Source of the DNA: Arthrobacter sp. Bi26 | Lineage (GTDB): Bacteria > Actinomycetota > Actinomycetes > Actinomycetales > Micrococcaceae | Length of the DNA: 64,000 nt | Direction of reading: 5' to 3' | NCBI RefSeq assembly: GCF_918697925.1 | Contig: NZ_CAKKMF010000007.1 | Coordinates: 22,955-86,954 of the forward strand | In this document: positions 51,364 to 59,338 of the stretch, piece by piece | How the letters are laid out: the number at the start of each line of letters is the position of its first letter | Position numbering within the stretch: the first letter of the stretch is position 1 | Program-made: the position numbers and the translations under genes | The notes under the pieces: generated by a model | What the model saw: the letters and a program-made list of their open reading frames with translations, nothing else | Databases searched by the model: none | Told to the model about the DNA's origin: nothing

Positions 51364-52935
51364 ATGGACCAGTTGGCACTTATCGTTGGACTCCTGCTGG
51401 CTACAGTGGGGGCCGTGGGCCTGGGCGACCGGCTGAAGCTGCCCTACCCCGTGCTGATGCTGCTCCTGGCCGTCGCCCTGACGTTCATCCCAGGCTTCCC
51501 GGAGATCCAAATCTCGCCCGAGCTGATCCTGCCCATCTTCCTGCCGCCGTTGCTCTTCGCGACGGCCCAGCGCAGTTCCTGGGCCGTTTTCCGAGTCCGC
51601 TGGCGCACCTTGCTCATGCTCGCCGTCGCACTCGTTGTGGTCTCGACGGCGGTGGTGGCCGGCGCGGCCTGGCTCATGATCCCGGGCATCGGCATTCCGG
51701 CCGCGATCGCCCTGGGCGCCATGGTGGCTCCGCCCGATCCCGTGGCCGTGGACTCCATCGCCAGCCGGGTCCATATGCCGCGGCGGCTCATCAATGTGCT
51801 CCAGAGCGAGGGCCTCTTCAACGACGCCGCCGCCATCGTCATCTTCCAGGCGGCCGTGGCCGCCGCCGTAGCCGGCACCAAGATCGCCTCCGACGTCGTC
51901 CCCCAGTTTGTCCTCGGAGCCGCGATCGCGGTGGTCGTGGGGATCGGCATGGGCTGGTTCACGGGCCTGATCACCCGCCTCGTGACCTCCATGGTGGCCC
52001 GCAGCGCCGTCACCCTCGTGGTGCCGTTTGCCGCCTACATCCTGGCCGAGGAGCTGCACGCCTCCGGGGTGATCGCCGTCGTCGTCACCGCCCTGGAAAT
52101 CCAGCGCCACTCCCGGCCCGGGGACGCCGCGGAGAGAGTCACCCGCACCGCGTTCTGGGACGTCGTGGAACTGCTGATCACCGGCCTGGCATTCGGGCTG
52201 GTGGGGCTGGAAGTACGGCAGGTCATCCATGAGGAAGGCAGCGCCGTTTTCGGCATGATCGGGACGGCCGCGGTTGTGTGCGTCCTCGTGTTCGCCGCCC
52301 GTTTCGCCTGGTTGGCCATGATGTCCGGACTGTCCCTGGCCAGGAAGGACGTCCTGCACCCTACCTCGGCCAAGGACGTGCTGATCCTGACCTGGTGCGG
52401 CATGCGCGGCCTGGCCACCCTGGCGCTGGCGCTGGCCCTTCCGCTGACGATTGCGGACGGCACGCCGTTCCCGGCCCGGAGCGAGCTGCTGGTGATCGCC
52501 TGCGCGGTCCTGCTGGCCACCCTGGTGCTGCCCGGCCTGACGCTGCCGTGGCTCATGCGGGTCCTGAAAGCGTCCGAGGACGGCTCGGAAGAACGCGACG
52601 CCGCCCGCGTGCTGGCCCGCCGAGCGCAACAGGCAGCGATCGCCGCGCTCAAGGACAACGAGCTGATGAAGGAACTGCCGGCGGAGAAGGTGGCGCTGGT
52701 GAAGGAGAAAATGACCCGGCTGCATGCCGAGCTGCTGGACGGGAGCCTAAAGAATGAAAGCGCGGGGGAGCAGCGCCAACGCGGCCGCGAACTGGCGATT
52801 GCCGTGCAGACAATCGCCCTCGACGCGGCCCGCCAGGAAGTCGTGGCGGCCCGGAACGAACCGGGCATGGACCCGGAAGTCGCGGACCGGGTGTTGCGGC
52901 AGCTGGACCTGCGCACCATGATCATGCCGGACTAA
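51364..52935 (+). CDS. Na+/H+ antiporter, CPA1 family
   Basis: 523 residues. About 12 membrane segments occupy the first 400 residues. The ion-binding motifs are MVAPPDPVAVDSIASRVHMP and SEGLFNDAAAIVIFQAAV (the ND pair of CPA1), and TWCGMRGLATLALALALP is the conserved Arg region. The last 110 residues form a charged helical cytoplasmic domain (ARRAQQAAIAALKDNELMKELPAEKVALVKEKMTRLHAELL) that may regulate it. It expels Na+ (or K+) in exchange for protons. Confidence 0.92.
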   Translation: MDQLALIVGLLLATVGAVGLGDRLKLPYPVLMLLLAVALTFIPGFPEIQISPELILPIFLPPLLFATAQRSSWAVFRVRWRTLLMLAVALVVVSTAVVAGAAWLMIPGIGIPAAIALGAMVAPPDPVAVDSIASRVHMPRRLINVLQSEGLFNDAAAIVIFQAAVAAAVAGTKIASDVVPQFVLGAAIAVVVGIGMGWFTGLITRLVTSMVARSAVTLVVPFAAYILAEELHASGVIAVVVTALEIQRHSRPGDAAERVTRTAFWDVVELLITGLAFGLVGLEVRQVIHEEGSAVFGMIGTAAVVCVLVFAARFAWLAMMSGLSLARKDVLHPTSAKDVLILTWCGMRGLATLALALALPLTIADGTPFPARSELLVIACAVLLATLVLPGLTLPWLMRVLKASEDGSEERDAARVLARRAQQAAIAALKDNELMKELPAEKVALVKEKMTRLHAELLDGSLKNESAGEQRQRGRELAIAVQTIALDAARQEVVAARNEPGMDPEVADRVLRQLDLRTMIMPD

Positions 52936-52967
52936 GGATCAGGCCGGACCTGGGGGATCACGCCGGA

Positions 52968-54173
52968 TCAGGCCGGCGCGGGCAGGGCCAGCTCCAGGGC
53001 ATTCGCCTCGACGTAGTCCAGGGCATGCCGGACCGCGCCTGCCGTGACGATCGCGTCGCCCAGGGGCGAGACCGTCACTCGCGGGGGAGTCGCGGTGAAG
53101 CGGGGGAGCAGCGCCGTGATGCCCGGCAGGAGCACGCCGGCGGACTCGGCGACGGCACCGCCGATCACCACCTGCTCGGGGTTGATCAGGCTCGCGATCG
53201 AGGCGATGACGCGCGCCATGCGCTCCGAAATCCGGTCCAGGATTGCCAGCGCCGTCGCGTCCCCGGCGGCCGCGTCCGCGAAGACGCGCGGCGCGCTGGC
53301 CGGACCGCCCGCGGATGGCCCGCCGTCTGCCGCGGACCACTGCCTCACCAGGGCCGCGATGCCGTCGCTGGAGCCGACGCCCTCCACCATGTCCAGATAG
53401 CCCATCTCGCCGGCGGCCCCGCCGCGGCCGTGGAGCAGGCGCCCGGACTCCATCACTCCGGCGCCCAGCCGTTCGCCCGCCAAAAGCACCACCAGATCGT
53501 CCACGCCCACGCCGGACCCGCGCCAGCGCTCACCGAGCGCGGCCAGATTGGCGTCGTTTTCCAGGAGCACGGTCCAGCCGTGCAGCTCCTTCAGCGCTGA
53601 GCGGAGCCCGACGTCGAACAGGCTCCAAAACCGCTGCGTCACGAGGACGTTGCCGTCCCGGTCCACCGGTGCGGCGATCCCGGCGCCGACGGCCAGAACC
53701 CTGCCCGGGTCTGCTCCCGCCGCTTCCAGCGCCTTGCGGCAGGCCAGATCGACGACGCCGATCCGCTCAAGGGCGGGGATGTCCGCCGCGCGGAAGCTCC
53801 CGCTGGAGCGGCCGATCACCCTGCCGCGGAGGTCGGCCACGGCGGCGGTGGTGGTCGCGGCGCCAATGTCGAGGCCCAGCACGAAGCCCGCCTCCCGGTT
53901 GAAGGCAAAGCGCCGGGCAGGGCGGCCCTTTCGCGGAACTGGGGGCATGCCCCGGCCAGCATGGGGTTCATTGCGGGGCTGGTCCAGCTCCACGATCCAG
54001 CCCCGGCCGATCAGGTCCTCGCAGACGGCAATCACCGAGGCCCGGGTGAGCCCGGTTAGGGCCATGAGCTCGGTTCCGGTGGCAACGTCGGCGCCGCGGA
54101 TGTGGCGCAGCACGGCCTGGGCGTTGACGCGGCGCAGCAGTTGCGGCGTGGCGGCGGCTGCGTGCGGCATCAC
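52968..54173 (-). CDS. ROK-family transcriptional repressor
   Basis: 401 residues. The N-terminal winged helix (VNAQAVLRHIRGADVATGTELMALTGLTRASVIAVCEDLIGRGWIVEL) is joined to a sugar-kinase-like ROK domain (FVLGLDIGAATTTAAVADLRGRVIG and VLLENDANLAALGERW with a VDDLVVLLAGERLGAG phosphate loop). The CxCGxxGC zinc motif typical of ROK proteins is replaced by LLHGRGGAAGEMGYLDM, so zinc binding is doubtful. It diverges from the GH13 alpha-glucosidase gene, so it likely represses it in the absence of a sugar. Start may be GTG 54173 or ATG 54170. Confidence 0.88.
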   Translation of the reverse strand: MMPHAAAATPQLLRRVNAQAVLRHIRGADVATGTELMALTGLTRASVIAVCEDLIGRGWIVELDQPRNEPHAGRGMPPVPRKGRPARRFAFNREAGFVLGLDIGAATTTAAVADLRGRVIGRSSGSFRAADIPALERIGVVDLACRKALEAAGADPGRVLAVGAGIAAPVDRDGNVLVTQRFWSLFDVGLRSALKELHGWTVLLENDANLAALGERWRGSGVGVDDLVVLLAGERLGAGVMESGRLLHGRGGAAGEMGYLDMVEGVGSSDGIAALVRQWSAADGGPSAGGPASAPRVFADAAAGDATALAILDRISERMARVIASIASLINPEQVVIGGAVAESAGVLLPGITALLPRFTATPPRVTVSPLGDAIVTAGAVRHALDYVEANALELALPAPA

Positions 54174-54203
54174 TTCTTGACCTCTTCTGTCCCCGGACCC
54201 ATA

Positions 54204-54238
54204 ATTGTTCAGGCAATATATTTAGCTTGTATCTAAAT
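54204..54238. promoter_or_regulatory. Operator candidates between the ROK gene and the alpha-glucosidase gene
   Basis: An AT-rich palindrome ATTTAG-N7-CTAAAT (54220-54238) and a second one, ATTG-N6-CAAT (54204-54217), lie in the 100-base divergent spacer. The ATTTAG palindrome is of the size bound by ROK repressors, and the pair overlaps a plausible plus-strand promoter. Confidence 0.6.
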
Positions 54239-54273
54239 TACCAGAAGCCCTCCCAGACCCGAAGGAATCTCCT

Positions 54274-55980
54274 TTGACCAACACCGCCACGCTGGCAACC
54301 CTGTCCGGTTCCGACCTCGCCGCCGACCCCAACTGGTGGCGCCAGGCATCGGTGTACCAGATCTACCCGCGGAGCTTTTCCGATTCCAACGGTGACGGCC
54401 TGGGCGACATCAAGGGCATCACCGCCAAGGTGCCGTACCTAAAGGAACTCGGGATCGACGCCGTCTGGCTCTCCCCGTTCTACCCCTCGGCGCTGGCCGA
54501 CGGCGGCTACGACGTCGACCACTACCGCGACGTGGACCCCAAGCTCGGCACCCTGGCGGACTTCGACGAGATGTCCGCCGCGCTGCACGCCGCCGGCATC
54601 AAGCTGATCGCCGACATCGTCCCCAACCACTCCTCGAACCGGCACGAATGGTTCGGGGAGGCCTTGGCCTCCCCGCGCGGATCCGCCGCCCGCGAACGCT
54701 ACATCTTCCGCGACGGCCTCGGCGAAAACGGCGAGCTCCCGCCCTCGGACTGGGAGTCCGTCTTCGGCGGCCCCGCCTGGGAGCGCATCACCGAGCCCGA
54801 CGGCACACCCGGCCAGTGGTACATGCACATCTTCGCCAAGGAACAGCCGGACCTGAACTGGGCCAACCGCGAAATCCGTGACGACTTCCTCAAGACACTC
54901 CGTTTCTGGTCCGACCGCGGCGTGGACGGCTTCCGCGTCGACGTCGCCCACGCCCTGACCAAGGACCTCACCGAGCCCCTGATCTCCAAGGTGGAGCTCA
55001 GCGCCGCCAACACGGGCACGGACGGATTCCCGGACGGCTCGCACCCGTTCTGGGACCGCGACGAAGTCCACGAGATCTACGCCGAATGGCGCGAGGTGTT
55101 CAACGAGTACAACCCGCCGCGCACGGCCGTCGCCGAGGCCTGGGTGCACGCCACCCGCCGCGCCCGCTACGCCAGCCCGGAGGGCCTGGGCCAGGCGTTC
55201 AACTTCGACCTCCTGCAGGCCGACTTCGACGCCGGCGAGTTCCGCGAAATCATCGCCCGGAACCTCGCCGAGGCCACGGAATCCGGGGCCTCCTCCACCT
55301 GGGTCTTCTCCAACCACGACGTCGTCCGCCACGCCACCCGCTACGGCCTGCCCCAGGGCGGCGGCAAGCACGCCCAGGGCCAGGACGGCAAGGGCTGGCT
55401 GCTGGCCGGCGCCCCTGTCGAAGAGCTCGACGTCGAACTCGGCCTGCGCCGGGCCCGCGCCGCCACCTTGCTGATGCTGGCCCTGCCGGGTTCGGCCTAC
55501 CTGTACCAGGGCGAGGAATTGGGCCTGCAGGAAGTCACCGAGATCCCCGACGCCGAGCGCCAGGACCCCACCTTTTTCCGGAACAAGGGCGTAGAGATCG
55601 GCCGCGACGGCTGCCGCGTGCCGCTGCCGTGGGCTCCGGAGGGCACTTCGTTCGGCTTCGGCGCCGGCGGGGCGCACCTGCCCCAGCCGGCCTGGTTCGG
55701 CCGCTACGCCGTGGCAGCCCAGGACGGCGTGGAAGGCTCCACCCTCGAGCTCTACCGCAAGGCCCTGAAGCTGCGCCGCGAACTGCAGACCTCGGAGGAA
55801 CTGCAATGGCAGGAAGCCGGCAGCGCCGACGTCCTGCGCTTCAGCCGTCCCGGCGGCTGGCAGACGGTGACCAACTTCGGCGACGCACCGGTTGACCTGC
55901 CTGCCGGCGAGGTGCTGGTCAGCAGCGGCCCGCTGGAAGATGGACAGCTGCCGGCCAACACCACCGTCTGGCTGCGGTGA
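54274..55980 (+). CDS. GH13 alpha-glucosidase / oligo-1,6-glucosidase
   Basis: 568 residues. The (beta/alpha)8 catalytic core has Asp223 (GFRVDVAHAL) as nucleophile, Glu288 (AVAEAW) as acid/base and Asp349 (FSNHDVVRH) stabilising the transition state. It hydrolyses terminal alpha-glucosidic bonds of maltose, isomaltose or sucrose-type sugars in the cytoplasm (no signal peptide). TTG 54274 has GAAGGA seven bases upstream. Divergent to a ROK repressor, with palindromes between. The aldo/keto reductase start overlaps its stop (GTGA). Confidence 0.92.
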   Translation: MTNTATLATLSGSDLAADPNWWRQASVYQIYPRSFSDSNGDGLGDIKGITAKVPYLKELGIDAVWLSPFYPSALADGGYDVDHYRDVDPKLGTLADFDEMSAALHAAGIKLIADIVPNHSSNRHEWFGEALASPRGSAARERYIFRDGLGENGELPPSDWESVFGGPAWERITEPDGTPGQWYMHIFAKEQPDLNWANREIRDDFLKTLRFWSDRGVDGFRVDVAHALTKDLTEPLISKVELSAANTGTDGFPDGSHPFWDRDEVHEIYAEWREVFNEYNPPRTAVAEAWVHATRRARYASPEGLGQAFNFDLLQADFDAGEFREIIARNLAEATESGASSTWVFSNHDVVRHATRYGLPQGGGKHAQGQDGKGWLLAGAPVEELDVELGLRRARAATLLMLALPGSAYLYQGEELGLQEVTEIPDAERQDPTFFRNKGVEIGRDGCRVPLPWAPEGTSFGFGAGGAHLPQPAWFGRYAVAAQDGVEGSTLELYRKALKLRRELQTSEELQWQEAGSADVLRFSRPGGWQTVTNFGDAPVDLPAGEVLVSSGPLEDGQLPANTTVWLR

Positions 55981-56972
55981 GGCCCGCACCGAAGGATTCG
56001 TCCGGCGCGGCCGCCCTCGACGGGAACCTTCCCCAGGAACTCGTCTACGGCTGCATGGGCCTGGGCGGGAACTGGTCGGCGGAACCGTACTCGTCCGCGC
56101 ACGTGGACGAGGCGGCCGCCGCCGTCGACGCCGCCATGAGCGCGGGCATCACGCTCTTTGACCACGCGGACATCTACACCAAGGGCAAAGCCGAAGCCGT
56201 CTTCGGCGAGGTCCTGGCCCGGACCCCCGGGCTGCGGGAGAAGATCCGGCTGCAGACCAAATGCGGCATCCGGCTGGGCGAGCAGGGCCTGGAGGCCTAC
56301 TACGACCTCAGCCGGGACGGCATCCTGGCGCGGGTCAACGAAAGCCTGGCCCGGCTCCGCACGGACTACGTCGACGTGCTCATGCTGCACCGCCCCGATC
56401 CCCTGATGGATCCGGCGGAGGTGGCATCCGCCGTCGGGCAGCTCATGGCCGAGGGCAAAGTGCGGGCAGTGGGCGTGTCCAACATGTCGGGCCCGCAGAT
56501 CGAGATGCTGCAGGACCGGCTCGAGGTGCCCGTGGTGGGCAACCAGCTCGAAATGAGCCTGCTGAAGCGGGCCTGGCTCGAAAGCACGGTGCTGGTCAAC
56601 CACGCTGAGGGCACGGACTACAGCTTCCCGCACGGCACCGTGGAGCATTGCGTCCGGAACGGCATCCGGCTGCAGGCATACGGGTCGCTGGCCCGCGGCC
56701 TGTACACCGGTGCGCCGGCGGCCGTGCCGACGCCGGCAGAGGAGGCCACCAGCGCCCGTGTGGCCGCCCTGGCCGCCGCGAAGGGGACCACGGGGGAGGC
56801 GATCGTGCTGGGCTGGCTCATGAAGCACCCAGCCGGGATTGCGCCCGTGATCGGCACCGCCAACCCGGACAGGATCCTCGCCTGCGCCGGTGCCGCCGAG
56901 GCCGCCGAGGCGATGACCCGCGCCGAGTGGTACGGCCTCTGGATCGCGGCCAGGGGAAGCAACATCCCCTAG
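55977..56972 (+). CDS. Aldo/keto reductase
   Basis: 331 residues of the TIM-barrel AKR superfamily. GITLFDHADIYTKGKAEAVFGEVL supplies the catalytic Asp and Tyr, LRTDYVDVLMLHRPDP the His, and KVRAVGVSNMSGPQIEML the next conserved strand; NADPH-binding residues are near the C-terminus. GTG 55977 overlaps the alpha-glucosidase stop by four bases, suggesting joint expression and a role on a sugar or sugar-derived carbonyl. Confidence 0.9.
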   Translation: MRPAPKDSSGAAALDGNLPQELVYGCMGLGGNWSAEPYSSAHVDEAAAAVDAAMSAGITLFDHADIYTKGKAEAVFGEVLARTPGLREKIRLQTKCGIRLGEQGLEAYYDLSRDGILARVNESLARLRTDYVDVLMLHRPDPLMDPAEVASAVGQLMAEGKVRAVGVSNMSGPQIEMLQDRLEVPVVGNQLEMSLLKRAWLESTVLVNHAEGTDYSFPHGTVEHCVRNGIRLQAYGSLARGLYTGAPAAVPTPAEEATSARVAALAAAKGTTGEAIVLGWLMKHPAGIAPVIGTANPDRILACAGAAEAAEAMTRAEWYGLWIAARGSNIP

Positions 56973-56997
56973 CCAGTCCCGCCGTAACCCACCCCGA

Positions 56998-57053
56998 CTA
57001 GCTGGCAGGCGAGGCCGTTTGGAGTCCTGAAAACGGCTTCTGCTGCCAGCTGG
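56998..57053 (+). terminator. Compound hairpin after the aldo/keto reductase
   Basis: Outer stem CTAGCTGGCAG (56998-57008) with CTGCCAGCTGG (57043-57053), inner stem GCCGTTT (57014-57020) with AAACGGC (57031-57037), separated by asymmetric internal loops. It lies 25 bases after the gene; no T tract follows, so it could also be a 3' RNA structure. Confidence 0.55.
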
Positions 57054-57143
57054 TTGGGCAGGGACATGATTTTGGTCGTAATGGTCGCCCCTGAGGGCCG
57101 GATCGCTTAGCGGCAAGTGCCCCCGGGCGGCTAGCGTAGATGC

Positions 57144-58007
57144 ATGACTTCTACCACCACCGCCGAATCACTTCGGCCCCAGCGCAACATCCCGGCCGAC
57201 ATCGCCCGCTCCTGGCTGCTGGTGAACGCGATGAAGACCGATCTCTTCGACCAGTCCGCCGTCTCCCGGGCCGATGCCATCATCCTCGACATCGAAGACG
57301 CGGTGGACCCCTCCCAGAAGGACATCGCCCGCGCCAACGTCGTGAACTGGCTGACCGCCGGCGGCAGCGCGTGGGTCCGGATCAACGACGCCACCAGCCC
57401 GTTCTGGGCCGACGACCTTGCCGGGCTGCGCGGCACTCCCGGCCTGCTGGGCATCATGCTGGCCAAAACCGAATCGGCCGACCAGGTCACGGAGAGCTTC
57501 CACCGGATGGACGGCAAGACCCCGGTCATCCCCCTGGTCGAGTCCGCCGTCGGCATCGAGGAAGCCAACAACATCGCGAAGGCCCAGGGCGCCTTCCGCC
57601 TGGCCTTCGGCTCGGGCGACTTCCGCCGCGACACCGGCATGGCGGCCACCGCCGAAGCCATGGCCTACCCCCGCGCCAAGCTGGTGGTGGCCAGCCGCGT
57701 CGGCAACCTGCCCGGCCCCATCGACGGCCCCACCGTCGGCACGAATCACCCGATCCTGCGCGAACAGACCGGCATCACCGTGATGATGGGGATGACCGGG
57801 AAGCTCTGCCTCGCGATCGACCAGACGCCGGTCATCAACGAGGTCATCAGCCCCACGCCGTCCGACGTCGCGTGGGCCACGGACTTCATGGCCGACTTCG
57901 AGGCCAGCGGCCGCGTCATCCGCGACGGCTCCGACCTGCCGCGCCTGGGCCGCGCCGAGAAGATCATGAAGCTCGCGGTAGCCTTTGGCGTGCAGCCGGC
58001 TCTGTAG
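57144..58007 (+). CDS. HpcH/HpaI-family CoA ester lyase (CitE-like)
   Basis: 287 residues. ADAIILDIEDAVDPSQKDIAR, GIMLAKTESADQV and VIPLVESAVGIEEANNIAKAQGAFRLAFGSGDFRRDTG form the barrel with the Mg-binding Glu and Asp. Stand-alone CitE-like proteins of actinobacteria are malyl- or citramalyl-CoA-lyase-like. The gene is followed closely by DUF2797 (24-base gap), possibly one transcript. Confidence 0.88.
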   Translation: MTSTTTAESLRPQRNIPADIARSWLLVNAMKTDLFDQSAVSRADAIILDIEDAVDPSQKDIARANVVNWLTAGGSAWVRINDATSPFWADDLAGLRGTPGLLGIMLAKTESADQVTESFHRMDGKTPVIPLVESAVGIEEANNIAKAQGAFRLAFGSGDFRRDTGMAATAEAMAYPRAKLVVASRVGNLPGPIDGPTVGTNHPILREQTGITVMMGMTGKLCLAIDQTPVINEVISPTPSDVAWATDFMADFEASGRVIRDGSDLPRLGRAEKIMKLAVAFGVQPAL

Positions 58008-58031
58008 CCCCACACCACTCAAGGAGCCCCC

Positions 58032-58985
58032 GTGACCGATACCCGCTATCTGGTTCACGGGGTCTTTTGGGATGGTCCGGCGCCGGTTCCCGCGCCCGGA
58101 CCTGGACAGCCCGGCGGAGGGCTCCCGGTGATGCGCCTGCAGGACCCTGACGGCACCCTCACCGAACTGGCGCTCGACGCCGGCACCCGGCTCGGTTTCC
58201 GGCTCGCCGCCAACGGGAAGCACTGCCTCGGGCGACACGTGGTCCACGGCCCGGCGGACCGGGACCACGTCCTCTGCCCCGCCCGGGCTGCCGCCACCAA
58301 GGGCAGCCAGTGCGAACTGTGCTTCGTGCTGGACGACTCCCGGCTTATCCACGACTTCCACCGCGGCGGCAGGGTCCCGCCGGGCCTGCGCGCGTACCTG
58401 ATGCAGCCGCACTGGCTCTACGTCGCCACCTTCGCCAACGGGGCCAGCAAGGTCGGCACCGCGTCCCACCCGCGCAAATGGAACCGGCTCGCCGAGCAGG
58501 GCGCTGTGGTCGCCCGGTACGTCGCCCGAGCCGGGGACGGCCGCGTGGTACGCATCCTTGAGGACATGATCACGCGCGACGCCGGGCTGCCGCAGCAGGT
58601 CCGCGCCGCCGCCAAAGCGGCTGCGCTCGTGGCACCGGCAGCCGCCGTCGAACTCGATGCCGTGAACGGGCGGCTGGCAGGGGTGGTCCGGACATTGCTC
58701 GCCGGTGCCGGCGGGGAGGGCTTTGAAGTGGTGGATGAGCGGTGGGTCCGGCCGGAGCTCTCTGCCAACGCCTGCGCCCCGGCCGCCCGGCATGCCTACC
58801 CCCACGACCTGGGGACCGGAACGCACGGGTTCCGGGTCGATTCGCTGAGCGGCAGCATTGCGCTGGCGGCGCTGGATGGCAGCGAACTGGAATTCGTGGT
58901 GAACCTGGGGCAGCTCAAGGCCCGGATGATCGAACTCGGGGACCACGGCTCGGACGTCCCGGCCGTGCAGGAAACATTGTTCTGA
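58032..58985 (+). CDS. DUF2797 family protein
   Basis: 317 residues. AAGGAG then GTG 58032. HCLGRHVVHGP..VLCPARAAATKGSQCELCFVLDD has Cys/His pairs that may bind zinc. QPHWLYVATFANGASKVGTASHPRKWNRLAEQGAVVARYVA resembles the GIY-YIG-like segment of DUF2797. Function is unknown; a nucleic-acid role is suggested by the fold only. Confidence 0.8.
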   Translation: MTDTRYLVHGVFWDGPAPVPAPGPGQPGGGLPVMRLQDPDGTLTELALDAGTRLGFRLAANGKHCLGRHVVHGPADRDHVLCPARAAATKGSQCELCFVLDDSRLIHDFHRGGRVPPGLRAYLMQPHWLYVATFANGASKVGTASHPRKWNRLAEQGAVVARYVARAGDGRVVRILEDMITRDAGLPQQVRAAAKAAALVAPAAAVELDAVNGRLAGVVRTLLAGAGGEGFEVVDERWVRPELSANACAPAARHAYPHDLGTGTHGFRVDSLSGSIALAALDGSELEFVVNLGQLKARMIELGDHGSDVPAVQETLF

Positions 58986-59080
58986 CGCTGAAATTGCCCC
59001 GCGACGCGCAAATTACCGGACGCGCCCGTATTCCCGCGTCGCCAGGCATTCTGAGTGTCGCCAGGAATTTTGCGGATCGC
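58986..59080. repeat. Intergenic repeats related to the htpX-yajQ repeats
   Basis: GCGACGCGCAAATT near 59000 and two GTCGCCAG words (GTCGCCAGGCATTCT and GTCGCCAGGAATTTT) in the following 50 bases match, partly as reverse complement, the CTGGCGACGCGC units at 14219-14278. Confidence 0.55.
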
Positions 59081-59113
59081 GGCGGCGCCGGCGCGCCCCG
59101 GTAGACTGGCACG

Positions 59114-59338
59114 GTGCTGAACGAATTCTGGGCCACCGCGTCAACCGCCTACAAGGTGCTCGTCTTCAGTGCCATGGGCCTGATCGCCCTCGGCATCACC
59201 CTCAGTGTGGTCGGCAACAGCACCGGCAACCAGGCCCTTGCCCTCGCCTCGCTGGCGGTGATTGGGCTGGGCCTGATCCTGCACATTGCCGGGCTCGTGG
59301 TCCGCGGCCAGGCAATCCGGAAGAACCTCAAACGCTAG
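59114..59338 (+). CDS. Small DUF3188-like membrane protein
   Basis: 74 residues with two membrane helices (VLVFSAMGLIALGITLSVVG and ALALASLAVIGLGLILHIAGLVVRG) and a basic tail. The size and pattern fit DUF3188. GTG 59114 start. Its last 11 bases overlap the end of the convergent SulP gene. Confidence 0.7.
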   Translation: MLNEFWATASTAYKVLVFSAMGLIALGITLSVVGNSTGNQALALASLAVIGLGLILHIAGLVVRGQAIRKNLKR

